Of a stretch of DNA of 64,000 bases, positions 44,254 through 56,198 are shown piece by piece. Where the stretch lies: positions 31,024-95,023 of the forward strand of contig NZ_QWKP01000222.1 in assembly GCF_003470205.1 (NCBI RefSeq), written 5' to 3'. Made by a program: the position numbers and the translations under genes. The notes beneath the pieces were generated by a model that was not told the origin of the DNA, searched no databases, and worked only from the letters and a program-made list of their open reading frames with translations. Position 1 is the stretch's first letter. The number at the start of each line of letters is the position of its first letter. The DNA is from Cellulomonas rhizosphaerae. Its GTDB lineage: Bacteria > Actinomycetota > Actinomycetes > Actinomycetales > Cellulomonadaceae.

Positions 44254-44616
44254 TCAGCCCTCGTCGGACGCCTGCGCCACGCAGAACTGGTTGCCGTCCG
44301 GGTCGGCGAGGACGGCCCACGGAAACCCGCCCTCCTCGTGCCGCGCGACGAGCGTCGCGCCGTCCCCCAGCAGCCGGTCGACCTCGGCCTCGCGATCCGG
44401 CGCCGACAGGTCCAGGTGCACCCGGTTCTTGCCCGGCGTCGGGTCGGCGATCTGCTGGAACGCCAGGATCGGACCGGTGCCCGACGCCGGCCTGACCAGC
44501 ACGAACTCGTCGCCGTAATCGGCGTGCACCGACCCGCCCGTCTGCCGCGCCCACCACTGCGCGAGCCCGGGCGCGTCGGTCGTGTCGAACGTGATCATCC
44601 CCAGTGAGATCGTCAT
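44254..44616 (-). CDS. Single-domain VOC-superfamily protein
   Basis: The 120 residues make one glyoxalase/dioxygenase-type fold: MTISLGMITFDTTDAPGLAQ, WWARQTGG, NRVHLDLSAPDREAEVDRL and VLADPDGNQFCVAQ. The start is ATG 44616. The family includes resistance proteins and isomerases; function here is open. Confidence 0.82.
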   Translation of the reverse strand: MTISLGMITFDTTDAPGLAQWWARQTGGSVHADYGDEFVLVRPASGTGPILAFQQIADPTPGKNRVHLDLSAPDREAEVDRLLGDGATLVARHEEGGFPWAVLADPDGNQFCVAQASDEG

Positions 44617-44625
44617 GGCCGCACG

Positions 44626-44991
44626 CTACCGACCGGGACTGACAGAGCGTCGTGGCCGCGTTGCGAACACCACGGCTGCAACCACGATCGCGATCGCCTC
44701 GGCGACGAAGGCGAAATTCGCCTGCGCCTGGGCACCTCGGCAACCGGGCGAAAGTCCCTCGGGACCCATGTCGAACGACGTCGTCACGAGTGTCAGCACG
44801 CTCCGTCCGCAGTGGCCGCGGAACCACGGCTCCGTCACGAGGAGTGCGATGCTCAGTACCGTCGCCGCTCCCAGACCGAGAAGCGTCCAGCCCGGCACGC
44901 CGAATCCTGCACGATCCACCCTGCGGGTCAGCGACGTCAGCGCGATGAACCCGAGCACCGCGAAGTCGACGAACAGCACGCAAGCCGTCAC
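44626..44991 (-). CDS. Hypothetical four-helix membrane protein
   Basis: The 121-residue protein (GTG start 44991) has hydrophobic segments ACVLFVDFAVLGFIALTSL, TLLGLGAATVLSIALLVTE and FVAEAIAIVVAAVVFATRP, with two outside-type cysteines (GHCGRS, PGCRGAQ). Its layout resembles that of the neighbouring 126-residue protein, so the two may be related duplicates or a pair. I do not recognise the family. Confidence 0.65.
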   Translation of the reverse strand: MTACVLFVDFAVLGFIALTSLTRRVDRAGFGVPGWTLLGLGAATVLSIALLVTEPWFRGHCGRSVLTLVTTSFDMGPEGLSPGCRGAQAQANFAFVAEAIAIVVAAVVFATRPRRSVSPGR

Positions 44992-45022
44992 GATGCTCGC
45001 CCGTCCATGCTCCAGGGCCGCG

Positions 45023-45403
45023 TCATGCGGGGTCGCTCGTCTGCCGACGAACGGAGCGTCGGCCCGCGAGGACGAGCGCCACGGCGCCAGCCGCCAGGGC
45101 GGCGAGCTCGAGACCCAGCGCCAGAGCGGGTTGGATGCCCGCGGTGTCCAGGCACCTGCTCTCGTCGATGACGAAGGCCTGGAGCGAGGCGTCCGTCCCC
45201 GTCAGCACGTCCAGCCCGGCGCACGTGCCGACCTGCCAGGGGCCGCCCCACACCAGCACCAGGTCGACCACGGTCACCAGCACGAGCGCGCCGAGCCCGA
45301 TCGCTACACGCCGGCTCAGCCGCCCGGCCGCACGCAGGCGCACGGCCGCCACGACGCACACGACGATCACCAGCAGGTCGACCGGCCCGAGCATCCCCGT
45401 CAT
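45023..45403 (-). CDS. Hypothetical membrane protein coupled to uppS
   Basis: The 126-residue protein starts at ATG 45403 ([20 protein letters not shown]), overlapping the uppS stop by ATGA. It has three to four membrane helices and two cysteines in its outside loop ([15 protein letters not shown]). The tail is basic ([13 protein letters not shown]). It is translationally coupled to uppS. Function is unknown. Confidence 0.68.
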   Translation of the reverse strand: MTGMLGPVDLLVIVVCVVAAVRLRAAGRLSRRVAIGLGALVLVTVVDLVLVWGGPWQVGTCAGLDVLTGTDASLQAFVIDESRCLDTAGIQPALALGLELAALAAGAVALVLAGRRSVRRQTSDPA

Positions 45404-46188
45404 GACGGCTGGTCGACCGCCCCGCCGTACCGCCGGTCCCGGCGCGCGTACTCCTCGACCGCGCGCCACAGGTGGCGCCGGTCCACGTCGGGCCACGGCT
45501 CGTCGAGGAACACCATCTCGGCGTACGCGGCCTGCCAGATCATGAAGTTCGAGGTCCGCTGCTCGCCCGACGAGCGCAGGAACAGGTCGACGTCCGGCAG
45601 GTCGGGCTCGTCGAGGTAGCGCGCGAACACCTTCTCGTTGATCCGGTCCGCCTTGACCTTGCCGGCCGCGACGTCGCGAGCGAGCGCCTGTGCAGCGTCG
45701 GCGATCTCGGCGCGGCCGCCGTAGTTGACGCACATCGTCAGCGTGCAGGTCGAGTTCCCGCGCGTGCGCTCCTCGGCGGTCTCGAGCTCGTTGATGACGG
45801 ACCGCCACAGCCGCGGGCGGCGGCCGGCCCAGCGCACGCGCACACCCCAGGAGTCCATGAGGTCGCGGCGGCGGCGCAGCACGTCGCGGTTGAAGCCCAT
45901 GAGGAAGCGGACCTCCTCGGGCGAGCGGGACCAGTTCTCGGTGGAGAAGGCGTAGGCCGAGACGTACTCGACGCCGACCTCGATGGCCCCCGCGACGACG
46001 TCGAGCAGCGACGCCTCCCCCGCCCGGTGACCCTCGACGCGGGGCAGGCCGCGCGCGTTGGCCCACCGGCCGTTGCCGTCCATGACGACCGCGACGTGCT
46101 TGGGTACGAACTGCTTCGGGATGGCCGGGGGGCGGGCGCCCGAAGGGTGCGGATAGGGGGCGACGACGTCGTGAGGCACGAGCGCCAT
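45400..46188 (-). CDS. uppS: Isoprenyl transferase (cis-prenyl chain elongation)
   Basis: The enzyme adds isopentenyl units in cis to make the polyprenyl diphosphates that carry cell wall precursors. The 262-residue protein has the catalytic [10 protein letters not shown] (Asp37), [39 protein letters not shown] and [19 protein letters not shown]. The start is ATG 46188 ([17 protein letters not shown]); the longer frame overlaps recO. It follows recO after 28 bp, a common actinobacterial pairing. Confidence 0.94.
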   Translation of the reverse strand: MALVPHDVVAPYPHPSGARPPAIPKQFVPKHVAVVMDGNGRWANARGLPRVEGHRAGEASLLDVVAGAIEVGVEYVSAYAFSTENWSRSPEEVRFLMGFNRDVLRRRRDLMDSWGVRVRWAGRRPRLWRSVINELETAEERTRGNSTCTLTMCVNYGGRAEIADAAQALARDVAAGKVKADRINEKVFARYLDEPDLPDVDLFLRSSGEQRTSNFMIWQAAYAEMVFLDEPWPDVDRRHLWRAVEEYARRDRRYGGAVDQPS

Positions 46189-46216
46189 TCTGCCGCTCCC
46201 GCCTACCGGCCGAGGG

Positions 46217-46948
46217 TCAAACGCGCTCGACCATCGGCAGCGACCGCAGCTGTCGCTCGAGGTGGAACTGGCTGTAGGCGGCGACGAGTCCGTTGCCCTC
46301 GCCGCGGTGCCGCTCGGCGCTCGCGTCGGCCACCGACCAGTCCCCCGCCAGCAGCGAGGCGAGCAGCGCGAACGTCTCGGGCGCCGGCGACGCCGCCCCG
46401 GGCGGACGACAGCGCGAGCAGACCGCACCACCGGACGCGATCGCGAACGCGTGGTGCGGGCCCGGCTCACCGCAGCGGGCGCAGTCGGTGAACGAGGGCG
46501 CCCAGCCTGCGATCGCGAGCGCGCGCAGCAGGTAGGAGTCGAGGATCAGGCCGACCGCGTGCTCCCGCGTGGACAGCGCCCGCACGGCACCGACGAGCAG
46601 CCAGTACTGCTGCACGGCGGGCTCGCGCTCGGCCTCGACCAGCCGGTCGGCGGTCTCGAGCATCACGGTGCCCGCGGTGTAGAGCGTGTAGTCCTCGCAC
46701 ACCGAGCGTCCGTAGGGGCCCAGCGTCTCCGCCTGCGTGACGATGTCGAGGTTGCGGCCCGTGGACAGCTGCAGGTCCACGTGCATGAACGGCTCGAGCC
46801 GCGAGCCGAAGCGCGACGAGGTGCGCCGGACGCCCTTGCCGACCGCACGCACCTTGCCGTGCGTGCGGGTCAGGAGGGTGACGATGCGGTCCGCCTCACC
46901 CAGCTTGTGGGTGCGCAGCACGATCGCCTCGTCGCGGTAGAGGCTCAC
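46217..46948 (-). CDS. recO: DNA repair protein RecO
   Basis: RecO helps RecR and RecF load RecA on single-stranded DNA. The 243-residue protein begins at GTG 46948 ([20 protein letters not shown]). The N-terminal OB domain, the [15 protein letters not shown] segment and the four-Cys zinc site ([17 protein letters not shown]) are present. The long in-frame upstream extension lacks family similarity and is rejected. Confidence 0.94.
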   Translation of the reverse strand: MSLYRDEAIVLRTHKLGEADRIVTLLTRTHGKVRAVGKGVRRTSSRFGSRLEPFMHVDLQLSTGRNLDIVTQAETLGPYGRSVCEDYTLYTAGTVMLETADRLVEAEREPAVQQYWLLVGAVRALSTREHAVGLILDSYLLRALAIAGWAPSFTDCARCGEPGPHHAFAIASGGAVCSRCRPPGAASPAPETFALLASLLAGDWSVADASAERHRGEGNGLVAAYSQFHLERQLRSLPMVERV

Positions 46949-47136
46949 CGGGTCATTGTCCCCCGCACCACCGACACCTCCGCGGCAACACGCATCGAGC
47001 GGGGTGTGCTCTGCGTGGAGATCGGGTGTCGGCGGCGCGGGAGCATCCGTGCGGGGCGTCGCCGGGGTCGCCGACGACGCTCCGCACGCCCGGCACCGGG
47101 CGGCGGTGGAGCCCCGTGCCGGAAGCGGAGCGGCCG

Positions 47137-49065
<1,929 letters not shown>

Positions 49066-49094
49066 GTCGGCCCGCGACCCGAGACGCGCGACCG

Positions 49095-50501
49095 TCAGCG
49101 CAGCGCCACGATCCGGTCGTCGGCCAGGACGTAGAGCTGGGCCCCGAGCCGGACCACGCGGCGGGTGTCGTCGGGCAGCTCGACCTGCCACACCTGGTCG
49201 CCGTCGTCGAGCCGGAACGCCGCGATCCCCCGCCCGTTGTCGGGCATCCGCACGGGCACCACCACGCGTGAGCCGTCGCTGAACACGCCCCGCGGCTCGA
49301 CCGCGACGGGCCGCTGCCACACGCGCCGGCCGGTCGTGGCATCGAGCCCGACGAGCGCCTGCTCGCGCTCCAGGAGCACCCGCCCACCCGCGTCGAGCAC
49401 CACGGAACCGGCGGGCTCGGTGGCCAGCCACGTCGGCTTCTCCGCCCGCCCCAGGTACGCCCGCACGGCCACCGCACCGTCGACCTCCTCGATCGTCAGG
49501 ATCCGCCGCGAGGCGGGGTCGTCGACGGTCGGCTCGAGCGCCTCGCCCTGCGTCGTGAGCACGATCCGACCCGTGTCGTCGGTCATCCGCGACACGGCGG
49601 CGATCGAGCCCGCGCTCGACAGGTAGCGCGTGCGGACGTACGTGCCGTCGGAACGCAGGCGGACCACGTCGTCCGTGTCGTCGAGCGGCAACGCGGTGCC
49701 GTCGTCGGCGTGCAGCGCGAGCTGGGACGGGAACGAGGATGCGACCACGACGTCCCCCGCCGCGGCGAGCGTGATGTTGCCGGTGTCGCGCGGGTGCGCG
49801 CGGTCGGACGCGGGCGCCTCCCACCGCACGACGCCGCTGTCCGGGCTCACGCGGACCACGCCCAGCCCGTCGGGCACCCACCCGGCGAGCACCACGTCGC
49901 GACCGACGACCGCGATCTCGCCCCACCGACCGGGCACGTCGTGGACCGCCACGACGCGGCCCGCGGTCGCGTCGACGACCACGAGGCTCGACGGCGGGTC
50001 GCTCCCCCGGCCCGGCCTGCCCGCGACGCACGCGACCCGGCCTCCCAGGGCGGCGCAGTCCTGGATCGGGGACCCCGCGGAGCCGAACGGGCCCTGCTCC
50101 CACAGCCGCTCACCCGTCACGACGTCGACGCCGGCGAGGTGGTGAGCGGGGTCGTCGGTCGCGACGACGAGCGTGTCGCCGACCAGGACGGGCACCACCG
50201 CGTTGTCGGCGTCGACGCTCCACCGCTCCTGCAGCGGCCGAGCCAGCGAGTGCACCGCACCGTCGAACGCGGCGGCCGAGAGCACGGCCGTCCGCTCCCG
50301 GCCCGCGGTCAGGCGGGGCGCGACGACGACGAACGCGACGACGAGGGCGAGGACGAGCGCACCGCCGACCGCGGCGACCACGGGGCGGCGGCGTGCCCAT
50401 CCCCACAGCCGGGACGGTTCGTCGACCGGGCGCGCGGCACCGGCCCGCTCGTCCTCGAGCAGGACCATCTGCAGCGGGCGTTCGCGGCCGTGCGGTCCCA
50501 C
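49095..50501 (-). CDS. Membrane-anchored PQQ-like beta-propeller protein
   Basis: The 468-residue protein starts at GTG 50501 (MGPHGRERPLQMVLLEDERA). A cytoplasmic tail of about 35 residues is followed by one membrane helix (VVAAVGGALVLALVVAFVVVA). The outside part is built of repeats of about 40-45 residues such as DVVTGERLWEQG, DATAGRVVAVHDVPG, LDATTGRRVWQRP and FRLDDGDQVWQVEL, the pattern of a PQQ/quinoprotein-like propeller. There is no sign of cofactor-binding residues, so it may be a binding scaffold. It follows the RDD-FHA gene by 32 bp and closes the cluster. Confidence 0.83.
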   Translation of the reverse strand: MGPHGRERPLQMVLLEDERAGAARPVDEPSRLWGWARRRPVVAAVGGALVLALVVAFVVVAPRLTAGRERTAVLSAAAFDGAVHSLARPLQERWSVDADNAVVPVLVGDTLVVATDDPAHHLAGVDVVTGERLWEQGPFGSAGSPIQDCAALGGRVACVAGRPGRGSDPPSSLVVVDATAGRVVAVHDVPGRWGEIAVVGRDVVLAGWVPDGLGVVRVSPDSGVVRWEAPASDRAHPRDTGNITLAAAGDVVVASSFPSQLALHADDGTALPLDDTDDVVRLRSDGTYVRTRYLSSAGSIAAVSRMTDDTGRIVLTTQGEALEPTVDDPASRRILTIEEVDGAVAVRAYLGRAEKPTWLATEPAGSVVLDAGGRVLLEREQALVGLDATTGRRVWQRPVAVEPRGVFSDGSRVVVPVRMPDNGRGIAAFRLDDGDQVWQVELPDDTRRVVRLGAQLYVLADDRIVALR

Positions 50502-50533
50502 CCGTGCACCGTACGTCCGCGCGGCACGCCGCG

Positions 50534-51742
50534 TCAGGACCTGACGGCCGGCCCTCGCACGACGACGAACGAGTAGTCGCCGAACGCGACCGTCGCGCCG
50601 GGCCGCAGCCGGATCGGCTGGTCGACCGGGCAGACCACCTGCGCGCCGTCCGGCAGGGTCACCACCGTGCCGTTCGTCGAGCCCCGGTCGGCGACCCAGA
50701 CGCCGCTCGGGGTGACCGCGACCTGCAGGTGCGTCTTGGACACCGAGCGGCCCGGGTCGATGACGCGCACGATCTGCACGTCGACCGCGGCGGCCGGGTT
50801 GCGACCGATGAGCGCGACGCCCTCGACCACGACGCGGCGCCCGTCGCTGAGCGCGAGCTCGGCGGTGGTGGCCTCGGGCTTCTCGGCCGGCGGTGCGGGC
50901 GCGGGGCGCGGCACCGAGCGCCGGGTCATCTCCAGCTCCGGGTCGAGGTCGGCCACGGGCTCGGGCGCCTCGACGACCGCGTGCGCGGCCACGTGGACCG
51001 GCTGAGCGGGGGGCGGCGGGGGCGGCGCGGCGGCGTGCTTCGCCGCGGGCAGCGAGCCGAGCGCGGTCGTGCGGACCATCGGGATGGTCCGGGTGTCGAC
51101 ATCGGGACCGTGCTCGCGCGGCACGAGGGGCGCGAGCAGCAACGGCTGGCTCCCGGTCACCGTCGGGACCTCGCTGCCGTTCGGCGTGGACGCCCACGGC
51201 GGCACGGGCGCCGGCGCCGTCCGGGTGGCACGCAGTGCGGCGGACCGGGCGGGCACACGGACGTCCGTCGCCGGGTCGCGCCATGCGGGTGCGACCGGCG
51301 GGGCCTTGCGCACGTCGATGACCTCGTCGCGCGCCGCCTTGTCGTGCCACCCCCGGTTGCGCCCCGTCGGGTCGAACGCGGGCGAGACCAGCACCACGAG
51401 CTGACCGATCCCGAACGCGAGCGTCCCGGCCGCGACCACGAGGCCGCGCAGCAGCACGCGCGCCACGCCGATCGGCTGCAGGGTCTCCGCGTCCGCGGTG
51501 CGGATGCCGACCGCGAGGCGGCCGAGCGTCCAGCCGAGCCGGCCGTGCCACACCCACTGCAGCACGACGAGGGCCAGGAGAAGCACCGCGCCGACGACGA
51601 CGAGCACCGCGGCGCTCTCGAGCGAGGTGCCGACCAGCAGCGGGAGCGCCGCGAGGCTCACGAGGAGCCCGTCGAGCAGGTAGCCCGCGAACCGTCGTCC
51701 GAGCGAGGCGACGGTGGCGGGAGCCTGGGCGAGCGCAGTCAT
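50534..51742 (-). CDS. RDD membrane domain plus FHA domain protein
   Basis: The 402-residue protein has an N-terminal RDD domain (ASLGRRFAGYLLDGLLVSLAA with the Arg-Asp pair, then WTLGRLAVGIRTAD) with four membrane segments to about 135. A long Pro/Ala-rich linker follows, and a C-terminal FHA domain (about 305-400) with LIGRNP, RSVSKTHLQV and WVADRGSTNGTVV. FHA domains bind phosphothreonine, so it is a likely target or partner of the kinase coded by this cluster. The ATG at 51742 overlaps the transglutaminase-like gene by ATGA. Confidence 0.9.
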   Translation of the reverse strand: MTALAQAPATVASLGRRFAGYLLDGLLVSLAALPLLVGTSLESAAVLVVVGAVLLLALVVLQWVWHGRLGWTLGRLAVGIRTADAETLQPIGVARVLLRGLVVAAGTLAFGIGQLVVLVSPAFDPTGRNRGWHDKAARDEVIDVRKAPPVAPAWRDPATDVRVPARSAALRATRTAPAPVPPWASTPNGSEVPTVTGSQPLLLAPLVPREHGPDVDTRTIPMVRTTALGSLPAAKHAAAPPPPPPAQPVHVAAHAVVEAPEPVADLDPELEMTRRSVPRPAPAPPAEKPEATTAELALSDGRRVVVEGVALIGRNPAAAVDVQIVRVIDPGRSVSKTHLQVAVTPSGVWVADRGSTNGTVVTLPDGAQVVCPVDQPIRLRPGATVAFGDYSFVVVRGPAVRS

Positions 51743-54051
51743 GACGTCTTTCCTCGGGGCTGGTTCGCGCGGTGCGACGGGCGGTGCCGGCCGCGCAGCG
51801 AGACGAGTGACAGGCGCGCCCGCAGCCGGCGGCGGCGGGTCGAGCCCCGACGCATCTCGCGCACCGCGGTGTCGACGTCCGCCCAGTAGGCGGCGGCCTC
51901 GGCGGCCGTCGGCCGCTGCGCGGAGAACACGGCGCGGTCGGCCGTGCGGGCGAGCTGCGCGACCGTGCCGGCGGCGACCGGCTTGGCCCCCGACTCCGTG
52001 AGCGACTGCGCCAGCGCTTGGGCGGACTCGGTGCGGGTCGCGTGCGGCACGACCGGCTGGCGCAGGTCGACAGCGGCGTCGAGTACCTCCTCCCACCCGC
52101 CCGCCACGCGGTGCGCGGCGTCGCGCGTGCGGCGGCGCTTGCGACGCCGGCGGGCCTTGATCGCCCCGACGACCAGGAACGGCAGGGCGAGCAGGAACAC
52201 CGGGACGGCCACGGCGCCGCCGACGAGCGCGATCGTGCGCCACAGCGGCACGGACGTGTCGGTCTCCGGCGGCGAGTCGGGCGTCGGCTGCTCGGTGTCG
52301 TCGTCGGGCGGCTTGACGGCGTCCGGCGCGGGCGGCGGCGGCTGCACGACCTGCGGCTGCGGCTCGGACGGGTTCGGCTTCTCGTTCTCCTGCGGCGTCT
52401 GCTCGCGCGGCGGCGTCGCGTCGAACGGCACCCAGCCGTGGCCCACGAACGCGATCTCGACCCACGCCTCGATGTCGTCGCCCGTGACGGCGACCGGCGC
52501 GTCGGCATCGACCGTGGCGCCGTCGGCGGCCGGCTTCGGCACGAAGCCCAGAACCACGCGTGACGGGAGCCCCATCTCGCGCGCCATGAGGGCCATCGCG
52601 GACGCGTACTGCTCGCCGTCGCCGACCATGAGGTCGCCGTCCAGCAGCGTGACCATCCGGCTCGCGCCATGCCCAGAGAGCGAAGGCGCCTGCCCCGCGT
52701 CGACCAGTCCGTCGCTGAAGTACCCCTCCTCGGAGAGCCACTGGGCGAGCGTGCGTGCCACCTGCACGGGTGTCCCGGCGTCGCGAGCCACGTCAGCGGC
52801 GGTCACCCCGACGACGTCAGGGACCCCGGTCGTCGCGGGCTGGGAGACGTCCTGGCCCTCGGCCCGTCCCACCTCGCGGTCCGTCGGGACCGGCGGCACC
52901 ACGACGTCCATCGAGTACGTCAGGCCGGGGTGCAGCGCGCCGGTGAGTACAGCGGCGCCGGTGGCCTCGTTGAAGCGCAGCCCGTCGGCCGCGGTGTCGT
53001 CGGCGATGTCGATCGACGTCGCCTCGCCGATGGTCGGCAGCCAGACGCCCGAGAGCGCGTCGATGTCGATGTCGACGCGTGCCGCGGTGCCGCGCTCGGT
53101 CGTCGGGATGGTGTCACCGACGCGGCGGAACTCCCCCGAGCTCTGGGCCGTGCTGTCGCCCGCGACGTTCCACACGACGCCGTCGTAGCGGTCGAGCGTC
53201 GCCAACCGCACGCGCGCACCGGACGGCAGGCCCGCGACGGTGAAGAGGGTGGTGTCCTTCTGCCGCTTGACGAACTCGCGGAACCCGGCGAGCGGGCTCG
53301 GGTAGGCGCGCGGGTCGAAGGGCGGCACGATCTCGTCGCGCACGACGAGCCGCGGCGTCTCGCCGACCACCGCGGGGGCTCCCACGACCGCCGCGCCGGC
53401 AGCCACCGCCGTGATGACGGCGAGCGAGACGACGCGCCGCGCGCGCAGCAGACCGGCGCGCCAGGACGCCCACGGCAGCAGGACCAGGAGCAGCGCCACG
53501 CCCGTGGCCAGCGGCGGGATGCTGGGCGCCCGGGTGCCGAGCAGCGCCACGACAGCCGCGACCAGCACGGGGACCACGGCGGCCGATGCCGCCCCGGACG
53601 CGCTGCGCACGCGCAGCGCGAGCCCGAGCGCCGCGGTGGAGCCGATCAGGGCGAGCAGGAACGGTGCGACGAGCAGGCCGCCGCTGTTGCCGACGGGCGG
53701 CTGCAGCGTGAGCATCTCCTGCCACGACGACCCGACGCCGCGAGCCAGCGTCTCGAGCGTGTCCAGCGTCGGGACGACTCCGGCGACCGTGGTCGTCGGG
53801 GCGGCCAAGGCTCCCCCGGCCAGGGCGTACACGACGACGAGCGCGGCGACGACCGCCAGCGCGGACCAGCCGCGCACGGCCGCGAGGACGGCGAGCCCGC
53901 CGCCGAGCAGCAGGCCGCCGACGATCGCCGGCAGCGCCGTCGTCCCGCCGTAGACGGCGAGCAACGGCCACAGCGCGAGCGTGAGCGCGCCGAGCAGGCA
54001 GGCCGCGTCGACCACCGTGCGCCCGGCGGAGCGGATCGGGGTGCGCCTCAC
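51739..54051 (-). CDS. TgpA-type membrane transglutaminase-like protein with replaced catalytic residues
   Basis: The 770-residue protein has about six N-terminal membrane helices (DUF3488 part), an extracytoplasmic region with the transglutaminase core, one more membrane helix near 640 and a cytoplasmic tail. In active members the core has Cys, His and Asp. Here the Cys position is Gly479 (VGDGEQYASAMALMAREMGL) and the His position is Glu528 (DDIEAWVEI); only Asp544 (WVPFDATPP) remains. I checked both codons in the DNA. It is probably a non-catalytic scaffold or binding protein. The GTG at 54051 overlaps the DUF58 stop (GTGA). Confidence 0.88.
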   Translation of the reverse strand: MRRTPIRSAGRTVVDAACLLGALTLALWPLLAVYGGTTALPAIVGGLLLGGGLAVLAAVRGWSALAVVAALVVVYALAGGALAAPTTTVAGVVPTLDTLETLARGVGSSWQEMLTLQPPVGNSGGLLVAPFLLALIGSTAALGLALRVRSASGAASAAVVPVLVAAVVALLGTRAPSIPPLATGVALLLVLLPWASWRAGLLRARRVVSLAVITAVAAGAAVVGAPAVVGETPRLVVRDEIVPPFDPRAYPSPLAGFREFVKRQKDTTLFTVAGLPSGARVRLATLDRYDGVVWNVAGDSTAQSSGEFRRVGDTIPTTERGTAARVDIDIDALSGVWLPTIGEATSIDIADDTAADGLRFNEATGAAVLTGALHPGLTYSMDVVVPPVPTDREVGRAEGQDVSQPATTGVPDVVGVTAADVARDAGTPVQVARTLAQWLSEEGYFSDGLVDAGQAPSLSGHGASRMVTLLDGDLMVGDGEQYASAMALMAREMGLPSRVVLGFVPKPAADGATVDADAPVAVTGDDIEAWVEIAFVGHGWVPFDATPPREQTPQENEKPNPSEPQPQVVQPPPPAPDAVKPPDDDTEQPTPDSPPETDTSVPLWRTIALVGGAVAVPVFLLALPFLVVGAIKARRRRKRRRTRDAAHRVAGGWEEVLDAAVDLRQPVVPHATRTESAQALAQSLTESGAKPVAAGTVAQLARTADRAVFSAQRPTAAEAAAYWADVDTAVREMRRGSTRRRRLRARLSLVSLRGRHRPSHRANQPRGKTS

Positions 54052-55190
54052 GCGAGCGCCCTGCGCAGCAGCCGGGGCAGCTCGTCGAGGTCGCCGAGGG
54101 TCGCGAGGGTCAGCGCTCCCTGGCTGCGGACGGCGAGCTCGCCGTCACGGACGCACCGCACGACGAGCGTGCGGGTGCCGAAGGGCACGTAGCGGGCGGC
54201 GACCCGCAGGTCGGCCTCGGTCGGCACCGAGCCGGTGACGAGGATCGCGACCGTGACGTCGGGGGTCTCGCGCGTGACGCGGCGGCCCAGGATCGTGGCG
54301 CCCGCACCGGTCGACGAGGTCGAGATGGCCGAGCAGTCGTCGAGAAGGCGCGGCGGCGTGTCCACCCGCAGCGAGCCCGGACCCGCCAGGACGGCGAGGC
54401 CGCGCTCCTCGCGGATCACCTGCGCGCCGATCGACGCGACCGTGGAGACCGCGAGCTCGAGCTCGTCCTCGTGCGCGTAGTCGGCGGGGTCGGTGGCCAG
54501 CGCGATGACCGTCTGCGTGCGGCGGGTGTCCTCGAACTGCTTGACCATGAGCACGCCACGGCGCGCGGTGGTGCGCCAGTGGATGTAGCGCCGGTCGTCG
54601 CCCGCGACGTAGTCGCGCAGCGCGTGGAACGAGAGGTCCGCGTCGGTGATCTCCCGGGTCGACTGGCCTTCGAGGTCGCGCAGCAGCCCCGCGCTCGCAC
54701 CCGCGAGGGGCACCACGCGGGGGTGCACGTAGAGGTCGACGGGGCGCGTCCACAGCACGCTGCGGCGCACGAGCCCGAGCGGGTCGCCGCGCACGGAGCG
54801 CACGGGTCCGACGACGACGACGGCGCGCTTCTGGGTCGGGATCGCGAACAGCTCGTCGTGCGTGCCTCCGGCTGCGAGGCCAGGCACGCCCAGCTCGGCG
54901 ACGTTGGAGCCCACGGGCAGCTCGATGCGCGAGGGCAGCGACCTGCGGCGCGCGCGGTTGGTGACCTCGACACGTCCCACGGCACGCTCGCCGATCCGGA
55001 CGCGGCGGTCGGCCATGTCGAGCTCGACGTCGTAGCGCGCGCGCCCGATCGTCATGAGCAGCGCGACGACCAGGACGGCCGCGAGGCCGGCCCCCAGCGC
55101 CGCGAGCTCGAGCCAGCCCAGCCAGCGGCCCACCACGAGGGCGGCGGCCGCGACGAGGGCGACCCCCCATCCCAGCGGTGAGACGCGCAT
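54048..55190 (-). CDS. DUF58 (von Willebrand A-like) protein
   Basis: The 380-residue protein has two N-terminal membrane helices (WGVALVAAAALVVG, LAALGAGLAAVLVVALLMTIG), a beta domain, and the DUF58 signature FHALRDYVAGDDRRYIHWRTTARRG (abbreviated here in parts: DYVAGDDRRYIHW). DUF58 genes almost always pair with a MoxR ATPase, and the pair is thought to act as a chaperone or activator of nearby proteins. It lies 2 bases after the MoxR gene and overlaps the next gene by four bases. Confidence 0.92.
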   Translation of the reverse strand: MRVSPLGWGVALVAAAALVVGRWLGWLELAALGAGLAAVLVVALLMTIGRARYDVELDMADRRVRIGERAVGRVEVTNRARRRSLPSRIELPVGSNVAELGVPGLAAGGTHDELFAIPTQKRAVVVVGPVRSVRGDPLGLVRRSVLWTRPVDLYVHPRVVPLAGASAGLLRDLEGQSTREITDADLSFHALRDYVAGDDRRYIHWRTTARRGVLMVKQFEDTRRTQTVIALATDPADYAHEDELELAVSTVASIGAQVIREERGLAVLAGPGSLRVDTPPRLLDDCSAISTSSTGAGATILGRRVTRETPDVTVAILVTGSVPTEADLRVAARYVPFGTRTLVVRCVRDGELAVRSQGALTLATLGDLDELPRLLRRALA

Positions 55191-55192
55191 GC

Positions 55193-56149
<957 letters not shown>

Positions 56150-56198
56150 CTGGGTGTCTCTCCTTGGCGGTACGGACGGGGTCGAAGGTCCATGACGG

